Below are positions 8,925-17,660 of a stretch of DNA of 64,000 nt, one piece after another. Source of the stretch: Stenotrophomonas sp. ASS1 (GTDB lineage: Bacteria > Pseudomonadota > Gammaproteobacteria > Xanthomonadales > Xanthomonadaceae); the NCBI RefSeq assembly GCF_004346925.1, contig NZ_CP031167.1:3058001-3122000 (forward strand), written 5' to 3'. Below the pieces are notes generated by a model. It made no database searches. It saw only the letters and a program-made list of their open reading frames with translations, and was not told where the DNA came from. How positions within the stretch are numbered: position 1 is the stretch's first letter; every line of letters begins with the position of its first letter. The translations under genes were made by a program, and so were the position numbers.

Positions 8925-10004
8925 GTGGCAACCTGGATCACCACCCCCGCCGAGCTGGATGCGTACTTCCAGCAGCGCCCGACCCGCATCGGCCTGGACA
9001 CCGAATTCATCCGTGAACGCACCTTCTGGCCGCAGCTGGCCCTGGTGCAGATGGCGGTCGGGCAGGACATCCTGCTGATCGACCCGCTGATTCCCGGCAT
9101 GACCGAGGCGCTGGCGCCGTGGCTGGCCGATGAATCCATCACCAAGGTGATGCACAGCGCCAGCGAAGACCTGGTCGCCTTCAAGTGGGCGTGCGGCGTG
9201 CTGCCACGGCCGCTGTTCGACACCCAGATCGGCGCCTCGCTGGCCGGCATCGGCGGTGGCATGGGCTACCAGAAGCTGGTGGCGGAAATCACCGGCGTCG
9301 CACTGGCAAAGGGTGAGACCCGCTCGGACTGGATGCGCCGACCGCTGTCGGAGTCGCAGCTGCAGTACGCCGCCGACGACGTCGAACACCTGTTCGCACT
9401 GCACGACGCCATCGATGCCAGGCTGCAGGCGCTGGGTCGCCAGCAGTGGCTGCATGACGACGGCGAGCGCCTGCTGGCCAGCGTTGCCAATGACGAGGAC
9501 CGCTGGCCACACCTGTCGATGCGCTCGGCACAGTTCCTCGACGCCGCCGCACAGCACCGCCTGTTGCGCCTGCTGCGCTGGCGCGATGTGCAGGCGCGCA
9601 GCAGCGACCGCCCACGCAGCTGGATCCTGGACAACGAACTGGCCGCCACGCTGGCACGCACGCCACCGGCCGATGCCGCCGCGCTGGGCCAGCTGTTCGA
9701 GCAGTTCCCGAAGGCACCGCGCAAGCTCGCTGGCGCCGTGTGGCAGGCGCTCGAGACGCCGCTGGCCGATGAGGCCGACGCCCCGCTGGCGCTGCCGGCC
9801 AACGACAGCAACAAGCAAGCGCTGAAGAAGCTGCAGGATGCCGTGGCCGAACGCAGCCGCGAGCTGGGACTGCCGGATGGCATCCTTGCCTCGCGCAAGC
9901 ACCTGGAAAGCTATCTGGAACGTCGCCAATGGCCCGCCGCACTGGCCGGCTGGCGCCAGCAGGAACTGGAGTCGCGCCTGCAGGCGCTGCTGCCGGCACG
10001 CTGA
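8925..10004 (+). CDS. rnd: Ribonuclease D
   Basis: 3'-5' exoribonuclease that trims tRNA and other stable RNA 3' ends. 359 residues. DEDD-family motifs: GLDTEF (D25, E27), SASEDLVAFK (~80) and YAADDVEHLF (~150); an HRDC domain follows around residue 210-290. GTG start at 8925 gives the normal family N-terminus. A possible -10 box TATTCT lies at 8881-8886. Divergent from the lipoprotein gene. Confidence 0.95.
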   Translation: MATWITTPAELDAYFQQRPTRIGLDTEFIRERTFWPQLALVQMAVGQDILLIDPLIPGMTEALAPWLADESITKVMHSASEDLVAFKWACGVLPRPLFDTQIGASLAGIGGGMGYQKLVAEITGVALAKGETRSDWMRRPLSESQLQYAADDVEHLFALHDAIDARLQALGRQQWLHDDGERLLASVANDEDRWPHLSMRSAQFLDAAAQHRLLRLLRWRDVQARSSDRPRSWILDNELAATLARTPPADAAALGQLFEQFPKAPRKLAGAVWQALETPLADEADAPLALPANDSNKQALKKLQDAVAERSRELGLPDGILASRKHLESYLERRQWPAALAGWRQQELESRLQALLPAR

Positions 10005-10010
10005 CACTGC

Positions 10011-10035
10011 GGGCGCCGGCACTGTGCCGGCGCCC
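10011..10035. repeat. 12-bp perfect hairpin after rnd
   Basis: GGGCGCCGGCAC and its exact complement separated by one base, 7 bp after the rnd stop. No T-run follows on either strand, so it may be a REP-type palindrome or 3'-end stabiliser rather than an intrinsic terminator. Confidence 0.6.
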
Positions 10036-10123
10036 GTAACACGCAGAATGAGCATCTGCCACGCTTGCCGACGCGAGCGCGGGACTGTCCAATAGCGTCC
10101 CCGCCAATGTTGGATTGCATCAG

Positions 10124-12196
10124 ATGACAAATGGAGTTGCGAAGGACGGCCTCTCCGCCGCGGACCTGGCCTGGCGCACAGGGGCGCGCGCTGCCTTGCA
10201 GGCGAAGCGCTACTCCGAACTGGACGCGCAGCTGGCGCCGCACGAACAAGCCTGGCTGGGCGGCGAACGGCCACTCCCCGGCATCCGCTGGCGCCTGCGC
10301 AACCTGCAGGATCCCACCCTGACCCTGGATGAGCGCCTGCAGCAGGCACAGCAGTGGGTCGCCGCCGCCCCCCACAGCTACTACGCCCATCTGCGCCTCG
10401 GTGCCTGCTGGGAAGAAGCGGCCGGTGCCCTGCGCAGCGCCGATGTGGCCGCGCTGGTGGAAGACAGCCAATGGCTGGCGGCGCAGCTGGCCCGCGATCA
10501 TGCCGTGCATGCCTACCTGCAGGCGATTCCGCTGTCGCCACGACCTGCGTTGGCGCTGGATGGCATCAAGCGCATCACCAGCTACCTGCGCGAACCGAAC
10601 TGGCTGCGTGCGCTGCAGGCCGGGGAGCCCGCCGCATCCGATGACGCCGCGCTGGCCGAGCACTACCCTCAAGCCTGGCCACAGGCATTGCAGCTGCTGT
10701 CGCGCTTCGGTGCGCCGTTGCAGACGCTGCCGGATACGCTGCCCCCGTTGCTGCGCGAGCGCAGCCAGGACGATTTCGACGCACCGCTGGCGTACTGGAT
10801 GCGCCTGGTGCTGGAGCAGCGCCCGGACGATCTGGCCACGCTGGAAGACACCCTGTACTTCCTGTACCCGCGCTGGGGCGGCAGCCATGAGGCGATGGAG
10901 AACTTCATCGAGGGTGGCTGGTGCCGTGGCCTGGAACTGGCGCAGAGCAACGCGCTGCGCTGGCACAAGGAACAGGACTGGATGGGCGATCTGCCCCACC
11001 GCGAGGATGCCGACGCCGTGGCCGCGCACGAGCGCGCGTACGCGCAGATCCTCGACTGGCACCTGGACCGCAACCTGCGCGCGCAGGTGCTGGCCCAGCG
11101 TGCCGGGCTGCGCTACCGGCTTGGCCGCGTTGAAGACATCGAAGACGTCGTGCAGTGGGATCCGCACCACATGCAGGCGGTGCTTGAAGATCTGCAGCAG
11201 GCATGGGCACTGGACCGCGATGTGGTCCTGCATGAGGGGCTCAGCAACCTCGAGGCCTGCACCTGGTTCGCCCATGTCGACGGTGCCGAAGCACTGTTCG
11301 CACAGGTGGTGGACTATGCCGCGCGCGAAGGCGATTCGGCGATCGGCCTGCTCTGGGCCGCTACCGCCATCGAGCATGGCCTGCTCGGCCAGGCCAGCGA
11401 CCCGACGCGCGCCAGTATCCTGCTGCAGCGCGCGTTGAAGCTTGCGCAGCAGGACAACACCTCGGCGGTGACGTTCGCCGCCAACCTGTTCTGTGATGTT
11501 TCGCAGGCCGCGGGCCTGTCACTGCTGCAGCGCATGGCTGAAACCGGTGACGCTGGTGCGATGTCGGCGCTGTGCGACCTGTACAAGGGCCGCCTCGGTG
11601 GCCGCGACCAACCGCAGTTCGCCGATGCGGAAAAGGCCGCCTACTGGCAGGAGCGTGCGGTGGAAGGCGGCGACCTGATCGCCACCTACAACCTGGCCGT
11701 GCGCCTCGTCGCCGCAGGCGGCGCGGAGAATGAAGCGCGTGCGCGCGGGCTGTACCTGCGCTGCCTGGATGAGGCCGAGGCCGGCGAGCGGGTGTGGGGC
11801 CCGACCTGCCGCAACCTGGCCTGCCTGGCGCTGGATGGCCAGAATGACGCGCACAAACGCGAAGCGGTCGAGCGCGCATTGATTCCGCTGTGGTGGCGCG
11901 GTGACGACGACGACAAGCTGTGGGCATCAGGCTACCTGGCCGACATCTACCACGTCGGCAACGGCGTCCCGGCCAATGCATTCCTCGCCCTGACCTGGCT
12001 GCAGCGTGCCAGCGAGATCGATCCGGAGTATGTGGACGTGGTGCGCATGGCGCCGCTGATCAACGGCGAGGGTCGCTGGTTCGGTGCCAGCCGCGCACGC
12101 AAGCAGCAGGAACAGGACCGCCAGCAGGTGGACAGCGCCACCTGGGCCCTGACCTTCGGCCAGCGCAGCCAGGACAGCAACCTCACTGCGGTCTGA
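10124..12196 (+). CDS. DUF4034 / Sel1-like repeat protein
   Basis: 690 residues from ATG 10124 (a TTG three codons earlier is in frame). No signal peptide or membrane segment, so probably cytoplasmic. The first half looks like DUF4034 (RTGARAALQAKRYSELDAQL, then helical Trp-rich repeats such as YYAHLRLGACWEEAAG). The C-terminal third carries Sel1-like repeats (DAGAMSALCDLYKGRLGG, DLIATYNLAVRLVAAGG, DDDKLWASGYLADIYHVGNGVPANAFLALTWLQRA). Such repeats make protein-binding scaffolds; the role is unknown. Closed by a clear terminator. Confidence 0.75.
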   Translation: MTNGVAKDGLSAADLAWRTGARAALQAKRYSELDAQLAPHEQAWLGGERPLPGIRWRLRNLQDPTLTLDERLQQAQQWVAAAPHSYYAHLRLGACWEEAAGALRSADVAALVEDSQWLAAQLARDHAVHAYLQAIPLSPRPALALDGIKRITSYLREPNWLRALQAGEPAASDDAALAEHYPQAWPQALQLLSRFGAPLQTLPDTLPPLLRERSQDDFDAPLAYWMRLVLEQRPDDLATLEDTLYFLYPRWGGSHEAMENFIEGGWCRGLELAQSNALRWHKEQDWMGDLPHREDADAVAAHERAYAQILDWHLDRNLRAQVLAQRAGLRYRLGRVEDIEDVVQWDPHHMQAVLEDLQQAWALDRDVVLHEGLSNLEACTWFAHVDGAEALFAQVVDYAAREGDSAIGLLWAATAIEHGLLGQASDPTRASILLQRALKLAQQDNTSAVTFAANLFCDVSQAAGLSLLQRMAETGDAGAMSALCDLYKGRLGGRDQPQFADAEKAAYWQERAVEGGDLIATYNLAVRLVAAGGAENEARARGLYLRCLDEAEAGERVWGPTCRNLACLALDGQNDAHKREAVERALIPLWWRGDDDDKLWASGYLADIYHVGNGVPANAFLALTWLQRASEIDPEYVDVVRMAPLINGEGRWFGASRARKQQEQDRQQVDSATWALTFGQRSQDSNLTAV

Positions 12197-12203
12197 AGCA
12201 ACG

Positions 12204-12237
12204 AAAAGGGCGACCCGGTAATCCGGGCCGCCCTTTT
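12204..12237 (+). terminator. Intrinsic terminator
   Basis: AAAAGGGCGACCCGG, loop TAAT, CCGGGCCGCCCTTTT: a 15-bp stem with one mismatch and a T4 tail, 8 bp after the DUF4034 gene. It is A-rich on the other side and so can also serve the convergent TonB receptor gene. Confidence 0.9.
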
Positions 12238-12284
12238 CATTCCAGCAGCGCGATGGCGGGACGGCCCGCCACCGCGACAGCGCA

Positions 12285-14615
12285 TTACCAGTTCATGTTC
12301 AGCGAGACACCGACGGTACGCGGCTCGTTGTAGACCGCGGCCATGTAGTTCTCGATCACACCCTTGAGGTTCTTCTCGTTGGTGATGTTGCGCGCGAACA
12401 GCGCCACTTCGTAGGCACCGTAGTTGCCCGAGTAGCCGATCTTCAGGCCACCCTCGAAGTCACCCTTGGAGTTGAACTCCTTGCTGTCGTACAGCACGAA
12501 GCTGGTGTAACCCTGCTTGTTCCAGTCGGTGGAGACGAACATGGTGCCGGCGTCGCTGACCGGGAAGTCGTAGCGGGCGGCCAGGTTGACGTTGTACTTC
12601 GGCGCGTTCGGCAGCGGGTTGCCGTCGATCTGCGCGAAGGTGTTGGCACCGACCTTGATGGTCGGGTCGCCGACGGTGCAGACCACCTGGCCATTGAGGC
12701 CGCAGACCTGCGCGTACACGCGCTTGTCCTTGATCTCGCTGTGCAGCAGGCTCAGGCCGGCGCTCAGGGTCAGGTTCGGGATCGGACGCAGCTCCATGTC
12801 CGCTTCAAAGCCGTAGGCCTTGGCCTTGTCGGCGTTGAACAGCACGCCATTGCCGTCCGAATCGTTGCCGTTGAGCTGGATGTCGTTGACGGTGTAGGTG
12901 AACGCGGTGGCGTTCAGGCGCAGGCGGTTGTCCCACAGGCTGCTCTTCACGCCCGCTTCCCAGGACAGGATGGTCTCGGAATCGGCGGTGGTGAAATCGG
13001 CATTGAACACCGCCGAACGGCCCTGGATGGTCGGGCCGCGGAAGCCGCGTGCGACCTTGGCGTAGACGCTCACGTCCGGCGTAATCTGATACATCGCGCT
13101 CAGATCCCAGCTCGGCGTGGTGTCGGACATCTTGACGTCGGTGCGGCCCTTGTAGGTGACCACGCCAGCGGCAGTGTCAGCCGTCTTCAGCAGGCGGGTG
13201 TGCTTCTCGTCCTTGGTCTGGCGCAGGCCGGCAGTGACGGTGAACTTGTCGGTGAAGGCGTAGCTGATCTGGCCGAACCCGGCCCACGAGGTGTTCTTGT
13301 TGCGCAGGCGCACCCAGTTGTTCGGGTTGCGGGCGGCGCCCTGCAGGAACCACGCGCGCTGGTAGAAGTCGGTGGTGTCGCTGCCGTTGAAGTAGAACGC
13401 ACCGGCCTGCCACTGCAGGGCGCTGTCGTCATGGCTGGCCAGGCGGAATTCCTGGGTCCACTGGTCCAGATCACGGATGCGGCCCATCGACTGGCCGTAG
13501 CCGTTCGGCACGCCGTTGACCGGGAAGTTCACCGCGGCGCCGCCGTCGGTGTCGCCACGGCTGTAGCCGGAGGTGGTTTCGTAGGCGGTGATCGAAGTGA
13601 AGTCGATCGCGCCGAAGTCATAACGCGCCTTCACCGAACCGCCATAGGTCTTGTACGCCTGCGGGTTGTTGCCGGCTTCGTCGTAGGCGACCTTGTCGCG
13701 CGGCACGTCGGTCTTGTTCGAGCCCTTGGTCAGCGCACCGCGCAGGAACAGGGTTGAGGTGCCTTCGTAATCACGGGCGTGGGCCGAGGCCAGGATCGAG
13801 AACTGGTCGCTCGGGGTCAGCAGCAGCTGGGCGCGCACGTTGCGGTCATCGAAGCCGCCCATGGCGTTCTTCTTCGGGCTGACCGTGCCGTCGGCGCTCG
13901 GGCCCTTGTAGGTGTTGTCGACGTAATCGTCGCGGTGCTGGTACAGGGCCGACACACGGAACGAGGCGATGTCGTTGATCGGGCCACCGAAGCCGCCGTC
14001 GATCGACACGCTGTTGTAGGACGCGTAGCTGGCGCTGACGCGGCCGGTGTAGTCCTGGGTCGGCTTCAGGGTGTCGAACTTGATGATGCCGGCGGTGGTG
14101 TTGCGGCCGAACAGCGAGCCCTGCGGGCCGCGCAGCACTTCCACCTGGTCCACGTCATAGACCGGGTTGGACTTCAGCACCACGTGTTCCAGCACTACGT
14201 CGTCCTGGATGATCGACACCGGCTGCGAGGCACCCAGGTAGAAGTCGATGTTGCCCAGGCCACGGATGTAGAAGCGCGGGAAGATGCGACCGGTGGTGGT
14301 TTCCGCATACAGGCTCGGCACGCGGCCGGACAGCGCCAGCAGGGTGTCGTCGCCGCCGGCGGTGAAGTCGCGCATGCGCTCGCCCTGCACCACGCCCACC
14401 GAGACCGGCACTTCCTGCAGGTTCTGCTCACGGTGTTCGGCGGTCACGGTAATCGTGTCCAGGCCGGTCGGGGTCGGCGCGCTGTCCTGTGCGGCGGCGC
14501 CGAAGCTGCCGACCAGGGCCAGGCCGGCACAGGCCAGGGCCAGCGGATGGCGGCGGAAGGAAACGAAGGAAGACGACATACCCGACAGGCGGCGGGAATC
14601 GGAATGGGAGGGCAT
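12285..14615 (-). CDS. TonB-dependent outer-membrane receptor
   Basis: Outer-membrane beta-barrel importing a large substrate with TonB energy. 776 residues from ATG 14615 (ATG 14579, MSSSFVSFRRHP, is an alternative). Signal peptide ends near AAAQDS. Plug domain: DTITVTAEHREQNLQEVPVS (TonB box region), YIRGLGNIDF, VDQVEVLRGPQGSLFGRNTTAG. Barrel to the C-terminus, which ends in aromatic W (GVSLNMNW) as barrels do. Overall it looks like the large Xanthomonadaceae/Sphingomonad TBDR group; the ligand is not evident and no Fur box or FecIR partner is adjacent. Confidence 0.93.
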   Translation of the reverse strand: MPSHSDSRRLSGMSSSFVSFRRHPLALACAGLALVGSFGAAAQDSAPTPTGLDTITVTAEHREQNLQEVPVSVGVVQGERMRDFTAGGDDTLLALSGRVPSLYAETTTGRIFPRFYIRGLGNIDFYLGASQPVSIIQDDVVLEHVVLKSNPVYDVDQVEVLRGPQGSLFGRNTTAGIIKFDTLKPTQDYTGRVSASYASYNSVSIDGGFGGPINDIASFRVSALYQHRDDYVDNTYKGPSADGTVSPKKNAMGGFDDRNVRAQLLLTPSDQFSILASAHARDYEGTSTLFLRGALTKGSNKTDVPRDKVAYDEAGNNPQAYKTYGGSVKARYDFGAIDFTSITAYETTSGYSRGDTDGGAAVNFPVNGVPNGYGQSMGRIRDLDQWTQEFRLASHDDSALQWQAGAFYFNGSDTTDFYQRAWFLQGAARNPNNWVRLRNKNTSWAGFGQISYAFTDKFTVTAGLRQTKDEKHTRLLKTADTAAGVVTYKGRTDVKMSDTTPSWDLSAMYQITPDVSVYAKVARGFRGPTIQGRSAVFNADFTTADSETILSWEAGVKSSLWDNRLRLNATAFTYTVNDIQLNGNDSDGNGVLFNADKAKAYGFEADMELRPIPNLTLSAGLSLLHSEIKDKRVYAQVCGLNGQVVCTVGDPTIKVGANTFAQIDGNPLPNAPKYNVNLAARYDFPVSDAGTMFVSTDWNKQGYTSFVLYDSKEFNSKGDFEGGLKIGYSGNYGAYEVALFARNITNEKNLKGVIENYMAAVYNEPRTVGVSLNMNW

Positions 14616-14810
14616 GAAATGCTCTGAGGAGGCGTCCGTGCGGCCTGCGCGAGCCGGGCGGCAAAAAGGAGGATAACTGCGCAAGCCGCCATTATCCCCC
14701 AAATTGTTACGATTTCGTTGCGCAGCACCCAAACCCGGCGAAACAAGCGGTTTCGGCACAGTCACCCGCTGATGTGCCTCGCGTCTCGACATGGAATTCC
14801 TTTGATCGGC

Positions 14811-14839
14811 TTGGCAAGCGGCAGGCGCTTGGCTAGACT
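14811..14839 (+). promoter_or_regulatory. Promoter of tRNA-Ala
   Basis: TTGGCA (14811-14816), 17-bp spacer, TAGACT (14834-14839); start expected near 14846, 7 bp before the tRNA. Confidence 0.8.
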
Positions 14840-14852
14840 GAAGCCCTGCCGT

Positions 14853-14928
<76 letters not shown>

Positions 14929-14940
14929 CTATTCAGAAGA

Positions 14941-14976
14941 ACCCGTAGATCTCCGTGATCTGCGGGTTTTTTCTTT
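14941..14976 (+). terminator. Intrinsic terminator of tRNA-Ala
   Basis: ACCCGTAGATC, loop TCCGT, GATCTGCGGGT, then TTTTTTCTTTT. Confidence 0.9.
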
Positions 14977-14990
14977 TCAGCGCCCGCGGC

Positions 14991-15161
14991 TCAGGCCGGC
15001 TCCTCGCCGCCGTCCTTGCGCTGCGGGCTGCGCGAGTGCGTATCGCGCACCTGTTGATCGCGCTGCCCCGGCCGCTGCTTGGCCACGTCGTCCTGCTTCC
15101 TGTCCTGGCGGCTTTCCTGGATGCCCTGCTTCGGGTCCTGATCCTTGCCTCGCTCGTTCAT
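14991..15161 (-). CDS. Small, highly charged, probably disordered protein
   Basis: 56 residues from ATG 15161, preceded by GAGGGAG at a good distance. Composition is almost all Gln, Arg, Lys, Asp, Glu and Pro (MNERGKDQDPKQGIQESRQD...), with no hydrophobic core, suggesting an intrinsically disordered cytoplasmic protein. A longer frame upstream lacks a ribosome site. I do not recognise the family. Confidence 0.6.
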   Translation of the reverse strand: MNERGKDQDPKQGIQESRQDRKQDDVAKQRPGQRDQQVRDTHSRSPQRKDGGEEPA

Positions 15162-15322
15162 TGAAATCTCCCTCGCCGGCGGAACGCCAACGTTGCCCAT
15201 CACGCTAGAGGTTGCCGGGTAAGCCACAGGTCAGTCCTGTGCCAACGTCATGTGCAGGCACTGGCTTGCCGCTGCGGCCCCCGTGCAGCCAGAATCCGAG
15301 GCACCACGCCCACCTGTATGCC

Positions 15323-15808
15323 ATGCCCTCTTCTGTCCAGCACGCAGCACACGCCGTGCCGATGCGCCTCGATGCGACCGACGGCAGCATCCAGCTCGGC
15401 AATCTGCCGACACTGATCGGCCCCACCCTGTCACGGGATGAGGCGCGTATCGCGTTCGCCACGCTGGTGCGAGGGGAGCACGACGTCGGCACCGGCTATC
15501 ACTGGCTCAGCCTGCACCGGCTCAGCCTGGGTGGTGCGCCCGCTGGCATCAGCCTGTGCTTCCACGGGCAACAGCTCGACATGGTGACGATGGGCGTCGA
15601 TCTACCCGGTGCAACACTGGAAGACGGCTGGCCAACCCATGCAGCGATCGATGCCGAAGTCGCGTTCATGCGCCGCACCTTGGCCACGGCATTGGGGCGA
15701 AAACTGGCCGGCGGCTGCGCCCGGTTCAACTGGGGCGAAGCCTGGGCCCGTTTCGATCCGAAAGGCTTCATGGCCAGCAGCGGCATTCGCTACTCACCAC
15801 GCACGTGA
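15323..15808 (+). CDS. Hypothetical protein
   Basis: 161 residues from ATG 15323 (MPSSVQHAAHAVPMRLDA). Looks globular and cytoplasmic: LSRDEARIAFATLVRGEHDVG, GISLCFHGQQLDMVTMGVDLP, EDGWPTHAAIDAEVAFMRRTL, ARFNWGEAWARFDPKGFMASS. No catalytic motif recognised. The frame extends 37 codons further 5' without a ribosome site, so the start is uncertain. It converges on the SDR gene, 6 bp away. Confidence 0.6.
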   Translation: MPSSVQHAAHAVPMRLDATDGSIQLGNLPTLIGPTLSRDEARIAFATLVRGEHDVGTGYHWLSLHRLSLGGAPAGISLCFHGQQLDMVTMGVDLPGATLEDGWPTHAAIDAEVAFMRRTLATALGRKLAGGCARFNWGEAWARFDPKGFMASSGIRYSPRT

Positions 15809-15814
15809 CCGCGC

Positions 15815-16576
15815 TCAGGTACGGGTGATCGACACCCCACCCTCCACGCGCATCGCGGTACCCGTAACGAAACTGCTCTCATCGCTGGCCAGGAACAGCG
15901 CCGCATTGGCGATCTCCTCCGGCTCGGCGAGGCGCTTGAGTGCGTGCAACGAGCGCACGAAGTCGCGGGCATCGCCGGTCGGTGCGGCCTTCCGGCCCAT
16001 CTCCGTATCGGTGCCACCGGGCAGCAGTACGTTGCTGCGCACACCGCGCGCACCGTATTCGGCAGCGATCACCTGGCTCAGGCCGATCAGCCCGGCCTTG
16101 CTTGACGCATAGGCCGCCATGCCCGGGAATCCCACGGTGTGGCCGACGAAGGTACCGACGAACACCAGCGAGCCGCCGCCGCGCGCCAGCAGTGCCGGCA
16201 GCTGCGCGCGTGCCGCATGGAAGGCGGCGTCGAGATTGGTGGCCATCACCTCGCGCCAGGCATCCACCGGAAACTCCGCCGCCGGCACGCCCGGGCCGAG
16301 CATGCCGGCATTGTTGAGCGCGATGTCCAGGCCGCCGAATGACTGCTGGGCCAGATCGACCAGCGCCTGCGCCGTGCCCGGGTTGGCCACGTCGGCGGCA
16401 TGCACCACGGCTTCGCCACCGGCAGCGCGAATCTGCTCGGCCAGCGCCTGCAGCGGCTCCGGCCGCCGTGCGTTGAGCACCAGCTTTGCTCCTTCGGCGG
16501 CGAAGCGCAGCGCGCTGGCGCGGCCGATACCGGCGCTGGCACCGGTGATGAGAGCGATCTTGTTGTTCAGGCGCAT
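15815..16576 (-). CDS. SDR family oxidoreductase
   Basis: NAD(P)-dependent dehydrogenase/reductase of the classical short-chain type, 253 residues. Cofactor motif TGASAGIG near the N-terminus, NNAG (residues ~88-91), catalytic Ser in GSLVFVGTF, YASSK as YxxxK, and C-terminal ALFLASDESSFVTG. ATG 16576 gives the normal N-terminus MRLNNKIALITGAS. Divergent from the Ada-like regulator with a palindromic element between them, so it may be regulated by that protein. Substrate unknown. Confidence 0.9.
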   Translation of the reverse strand: MRLNNKIALITGASAGIGRASALRFAAEGAKLVLNARRPEPLQALAEQIRAAGGEAVVHAADVANPGTAQALVDLAQQSFGGLDIALNNAGMLGPGVPAAEFPVDAWREVMATNLDAAFHAARAQLPALLARGGGSLVFVGTFVGHTVGFPGMAAYASSKAGLIGLSQVIAAEYGARGVRSNVLLPGGTDTEMGRKAAPTGDARDFVRSLHALKRLAEPEEIANAALFLASDESSFVTGTAMRVEGGVSITRT

Positions 16577-16633
16577 GGTCGTGGTACCGGTTGTGAAGTG
16601 GCCGCCACGATGCCGTGCCTTCGGCCCGCCAAC

Positions 16634-16679
16634 ACTCCGTTTCCGGGCCTCACAGGTGAGTGCAGGAAACGGAGTTTCC
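16634..16679. promoter_or_regulatory. Inverted-repeat operator candidate between SDR and Ada-like genes
   Basis: ACTCCGTTTCC (16634-16644) is repeated as its exact complement GGAAACGGAGT (16665-16675). The right arm is itself part of the palindrome GGAAAC-GGA-GTTTCC (16665-16679). It lies in the 132-bp divergent intergenic space, 30-42 bp upstream of the Ada-like start. Likely binding site for the AraC-type domain; unproven. Confidence 0.45.
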
Positions 16680-16708
16680 GCAGCACCGGCACGTGCCAGA
16701 ATCCGGCC

Positions 16709-17551
16709 ATGGACAGTACCGCCACCACCGCCCTCGATGACCGCATCGAACGGGTCTGCCGCCACCTGCAGACCAGCCTCGACGAACCCTCGCTGCAGGA
16801 ACTGGCCGATATCGCTGGCTGCAGCCCGACGCGCCTGCATCGCCTGTTCAAGCAGTCCACCGGGCTGACCCCCAAGCAGTACGCCGCCGCGCTGCGCGCC
16901 GACCGCCTGCGCACCGGGCTGGAACAACAGGAACGCATCACCGACGCCTTCCACGATGCTGGCTTCGGTTCCAGTGGACGCTTCTACGAGAACGCACCGA
17001 AGTTGCTGGGCATGACGCCCAAGCAATGGCGCGCAGGGGGGCGCGGCGAAGTCATCCACTTCGCGCTTGCCGAAAGTTCCCTTGGCAGCGTGCTGGTGGC
17101 CAGCAGTGCCACCGGCGTGGTCGCGATCCTGCTCGGCGACGATCCGGAGACCCTGCTGCAGTCGTTGCAGCAACGCTTCCGCCAAGCCGAACTGGTCGGC
17201 GCCGACCAGGGCTACGAGCAACTGGTGGCGCAGGTCGTAGGCCTGGTCGAGGATCCTTCGCGGGGCGCCACGCTGCCGCTGGACATCCGTGGCACCGCGT
17301 TCCAGCAACGGGTGTGGCAGGCACTGCAGCAGATTCCGCGCGGGCAGACTGCCTCGTATGCGGATATCGCCGCGCGTATCGGCGCGCCGCGCTCAAGCCG
17401 TGCCGTCGCACGCGCATGCGCAAGCAATCCGTTGGCGGTGGCCGTGCCCTGCCACCGCGTGGTGCGCCGCGATGGCGACCTGTCCGGCTATGCCTGGGGC
17501 GTAGCGCGCAAGCGCGAACTGCTGCGCCGGGAAAAGGCCTCGACTGCCTGA
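16709..17551 (+). CDS. AraC-type HTH fused to methylated-DNA-protein-cysteine methyltransferase (Ada-like)
   Basis: 280 residues: an AraC helix-turn-helix domain (about 10-105; SLQELADIAGCSPTRLHRLFKQSTG, MTPKQW), a ribonuclease-like linker and an alkyltransferase domain with the active site PCHRV (Cys248). It repairs O6-alkylguanine by suicidal transfer and may regulate genes. The N-terminal Zn/methylphosphotriester Ada domain of E. coli Ada is missing, so activation through Cys38 methylation cannot occur in the classical way. ATG 16709 chosen as the first in-frame Met before the HTH. Confidence 0.9.
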   Translation: MDSTATTALDDRIERVCRHLQTSLDEPSLQELADIAGCSPTRLHRLFKQSTGLTPKQYAAALRADRLRTGLEQQERITDAFHDAGFGSSGRFYENAPKLLGMTPKQWRAGGRGEVIHFALAESSLGSVLVASSATGVVAILLGDDPETLLQSLQQRFRQAELVGADQGYEQLVAQVVGLVEDPSRGATLPLDIRGTAFQQRVWQALQQIPRGQTASYADIAARIGAPRSSRAVARACASNPLAVAVPCHRVVRRDGDLSGYAWGVARKRELLRREKASTA

Positions 17552-17556
17552 AGTGG

Positions 17557-17650
17557 GTGCCGACCTTGGTCGGCACACTCAGCTTCCCGTAGCTGCCAAC
17601 CTTGGTCGGCACACTCAGCTTCCCGTAGGTGCCGACCTTGGTCGGCACAC
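17557..17650. repeat. Three tandem SMAG/REP units, ~34-36 bp period
   Basis: GTGCCGACCTTGGTCGGCAC (17557-17576) recurs twice with small changes, the units joined by CACTCAGCTTCCCGTAG. The GTAG head precedes units 2 and 3. The cluster lies between the convergent Ada-like and MDR genes and may act as a bidirectional 3'-end structure. Confidence 0.85.
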
Positions 17651-17660
17651 CGCCAAGGCC

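Noticed and set aside
15212..15322. 37-residue extension of the hypothetical protein at 15323
   Set aside because: Low-complexity Pro/Cys-rich sequence, no ribosome site.
16577..17308. N-terminal extension of the SDR protein by ~244 residues
   Set aside because: The extension is antisense to the Ada-like gene and SDR proteins normally start at MRLNNKIAL.
17557..17650. CRISPR-like 36-bp periodic array
   Set aside because: Repeat units are palindromic GTAG-headed REP sequences with near-identical 'spacers'; no cas genes.
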